Shown here: piece after piece, positions 63,287 through 64,000 of the stretch | Layout of the letters: each line of letters opens with the position of its first letter | Position numbering within the stretch: the stretch's first letter is position 1 | Assembly (NCBI RefSeq): GCF_002272785.1 | Contig: NZ_MLAS01000009.1 | Coordinates: forward strand, 16,554-80,553 | Reading direction: 5' to 3' | Length of the DNA: 64,000 nucleotides | Source of the DNA: Helicobacter sp. 13S00477-4 | Lineage (GTDB): Bacteria; Campylobacterota; Campylobacteria; Campylobacterales; Helicobacteraceae | The notes under the pieces: model-generated | What the model was told of the DNA's origin: nothing | What the model saw: the letters and a program-made list of their open reading frames with translations, nothing else | Databases searched by the model: none | Position numbers and translations under genes: made by a program

Positions 63287-64000
63287 ATGAAAAAAACATA
63301 CTTAAAAATCTCAACAATAGTTTGCTTGATTGCTTATGGGGGGGGGGTCAGTGATTTAAAGGCAGAATCCAATCCTTTTTTAAATATGTTCAAGCCTACT
63401 AAACCAGACCCTTCTATAAAAAATATTATTGAGTATAATCAACAAGAATTTCATGATAAAATAGTCTCTGAGGCCACGCAAGAGCATGACAAAATAGACC
63501 AATGTAAAAATAAAATTAAAAACGATTATTTCACAATGATGACTTATGCTGGTATGAACATTAACATTTCACAGCTAAAATTTAACAAGTTCGTTCAACC
63601 TACATTAAAACTTTACATCGCAGCTGTTAAAAATTATTATGAGTCAGTTATAAAAGGTGAAGTTACTGATAATGATATGAATTCACTCAATTTTGGTCTC
63701 AGGAAATTGAAAAATCTCCTAACAAGTTTAGAATTTGATCTTAAAACAATTAGTGATCAAGAGAAATTAAAGCGCGTTTTACCTGTCGCGACTGAGTTCG
63801 GTTCAACCTTCCAATCAATGAATCAAAAACTCATTTTCAACCTCTCCAGATTCAATGAAATACCAGCCCTAAGTCAAGCTCAACAACAAGCTTTCAAAAC
63901 CATCCATAATGATCAAAAGAAATTCTCTTCTCTGAATGCTGGGGTTCAAAGGAGTGCTCAAATGACAAATTTCATTTCTTCTTTGAACACACAAACAAGA
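63287..64000 (+). CDS. Secreted protein of unknown function, phase-variable, partial
   Basis: Open from the ATG at 63287 (AAAAGG upstream) to the window end, at least 238 codons. The N-terminus is a signal peptide (MKKTYLKISTIVCLIAYGGG, then VSDLKAES) with probable cleavage after LKA. A 10-base G tract lies within the signal peptide and is in frame as TAT-GGG-GGG-GGG-GTC, so the gene is ON. The mature part is polar, rich in Lys, Asn and Gln and probably helical (about residues 50-200), with no motif I recognise. Codon use has more C-ending codons than the neighbours (CTC, TTC, ACC), which hints at a different origin. It may be an exported or outer-surface protein. Confidence 0.75.
   Translation, partial: MKKTYLKISTIVCLIAYGGGVSDLKAESNPFLNMFKPTKPDPSIKNIIEYNQQEFHDKIVSEATQEHDKIDQCKNKIKNDYFTMMTYAGMNINISQLKFNKFVQPTLKLYIAAVKNYYESVIKGEVTDNDMNSLNFGLRKLKNLLTSLEFDLKTISDQEKLKRVLPVATEFGSTFQSMNQKLIFNLSRFNEIPALSQAQQQAFKTIHNDQKKFSSLNAGVQRSAQMTNFISSLNTQTR
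63338..63347. repeat. Homopolymeric G10 tract in signal peptide
   Basis: Ten G in context CTTAT-G10-TCAG. Ten or thirteen keeps the reading frame; nine or eleven shifts it in the signal peptide. Confidence 0.97.

Noticed and set aside
1..64000. CRISPR arrays, insertion sequences or rRNA genes
   Set aside because: I saw no regularly spaced repeats, no transposase and no rRNA sequence. The repeats found are gene duplications and homopolymers.

Overview
The window reads as a chromosomal segment of a low-GC Campylobacterota bacterium, almost certainly Helicobacter. The flagellin is FlaB-like with a sigma-54 promoter, and several gene neighbourhoods match H. pylori order as I recall it: uvrB/K+ channel/rpmB, maf-flaB-topA-radical SAM, PPIase-fba-efp, ribA with the molybdenum cofactor genes, DHH-flhA-rpsO-waaL, and purD-RDD-lptD-phosphoribosyltransferase-pnp-atpE. 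Species cannot be fixed from the sequence alone.

Layout. 1-2.0 kb holds the end of uvrB, a K+ channel and rpmB. 2.1-20.0 kb is a leftward accessory island for a modified sugar. It contains RmlA, a VioA-like aminotransferase, a radical SAM protein, a formyltransferase, four other acyl/acetyltransferase-like proteins, three adenylating ligases, three carrier proteins, a KAS III-like enzyme, three short-chain dehydrogenases, a GT8 glycosyltransferase and a broken fucosyltransferase. 20.1-23.7 kb is maf and flaB. 23.8-44.7 kb is mostly housekeeping: topA, hemD, crcB, PPIase, fba, efp, ribA-moeA-moaDE-mogA-moaC, purN, DHH and flhA. 44.9-50.3 kb holds rpsO and an LPS block (waaL, GT90, GT10 fucosyltransferase, GT25, GT9). 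50.4-62.6 kb holds tRNA-Leu, nrdB, pcm, a prepilin-peptidase-like gene, an LptF/G-type permease, truA, a 6S RNA candidate, purD, lptD, pnp, atpE and two more tRNA-Leu genes. The last 1.3 kb holds an integrase remnant and a new secreted-protein gene.

The island is the most interesting part. Its gene content resembles the Pseudomonas syringae viosamine island (VioA, ACP, KAS III, reductase, acyltransferase) and the Cj1295-Cj1308 part of the Campylobacter jejuni flagellin glycosylation locus. The likely product is an amino sugar whose nitrogen carries an acyl or aminoacyl group built on carrier proteins, destined for flagellin or LPS. No dTDP-glucose 4,6-dehydratase is present, so the sugar pathway is incomplete in this window.

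Eight homopolymeric C/G tracts of 10-11 bases mark the window. Six are in the island, one lies upstream of a promoter near the right end, and one is in a signal peptide. Three tracts shift a gene out of frame (SDR, fucosyltransferase, GT8), and in each case loss of one base restores it. Three others sit at the extreme 3' end of a gene, where slippage mainly changes how close the ribosome stops to the next start codon. Exact internal duplications (329 bp and 136 bp) show recent recombination inside the island.
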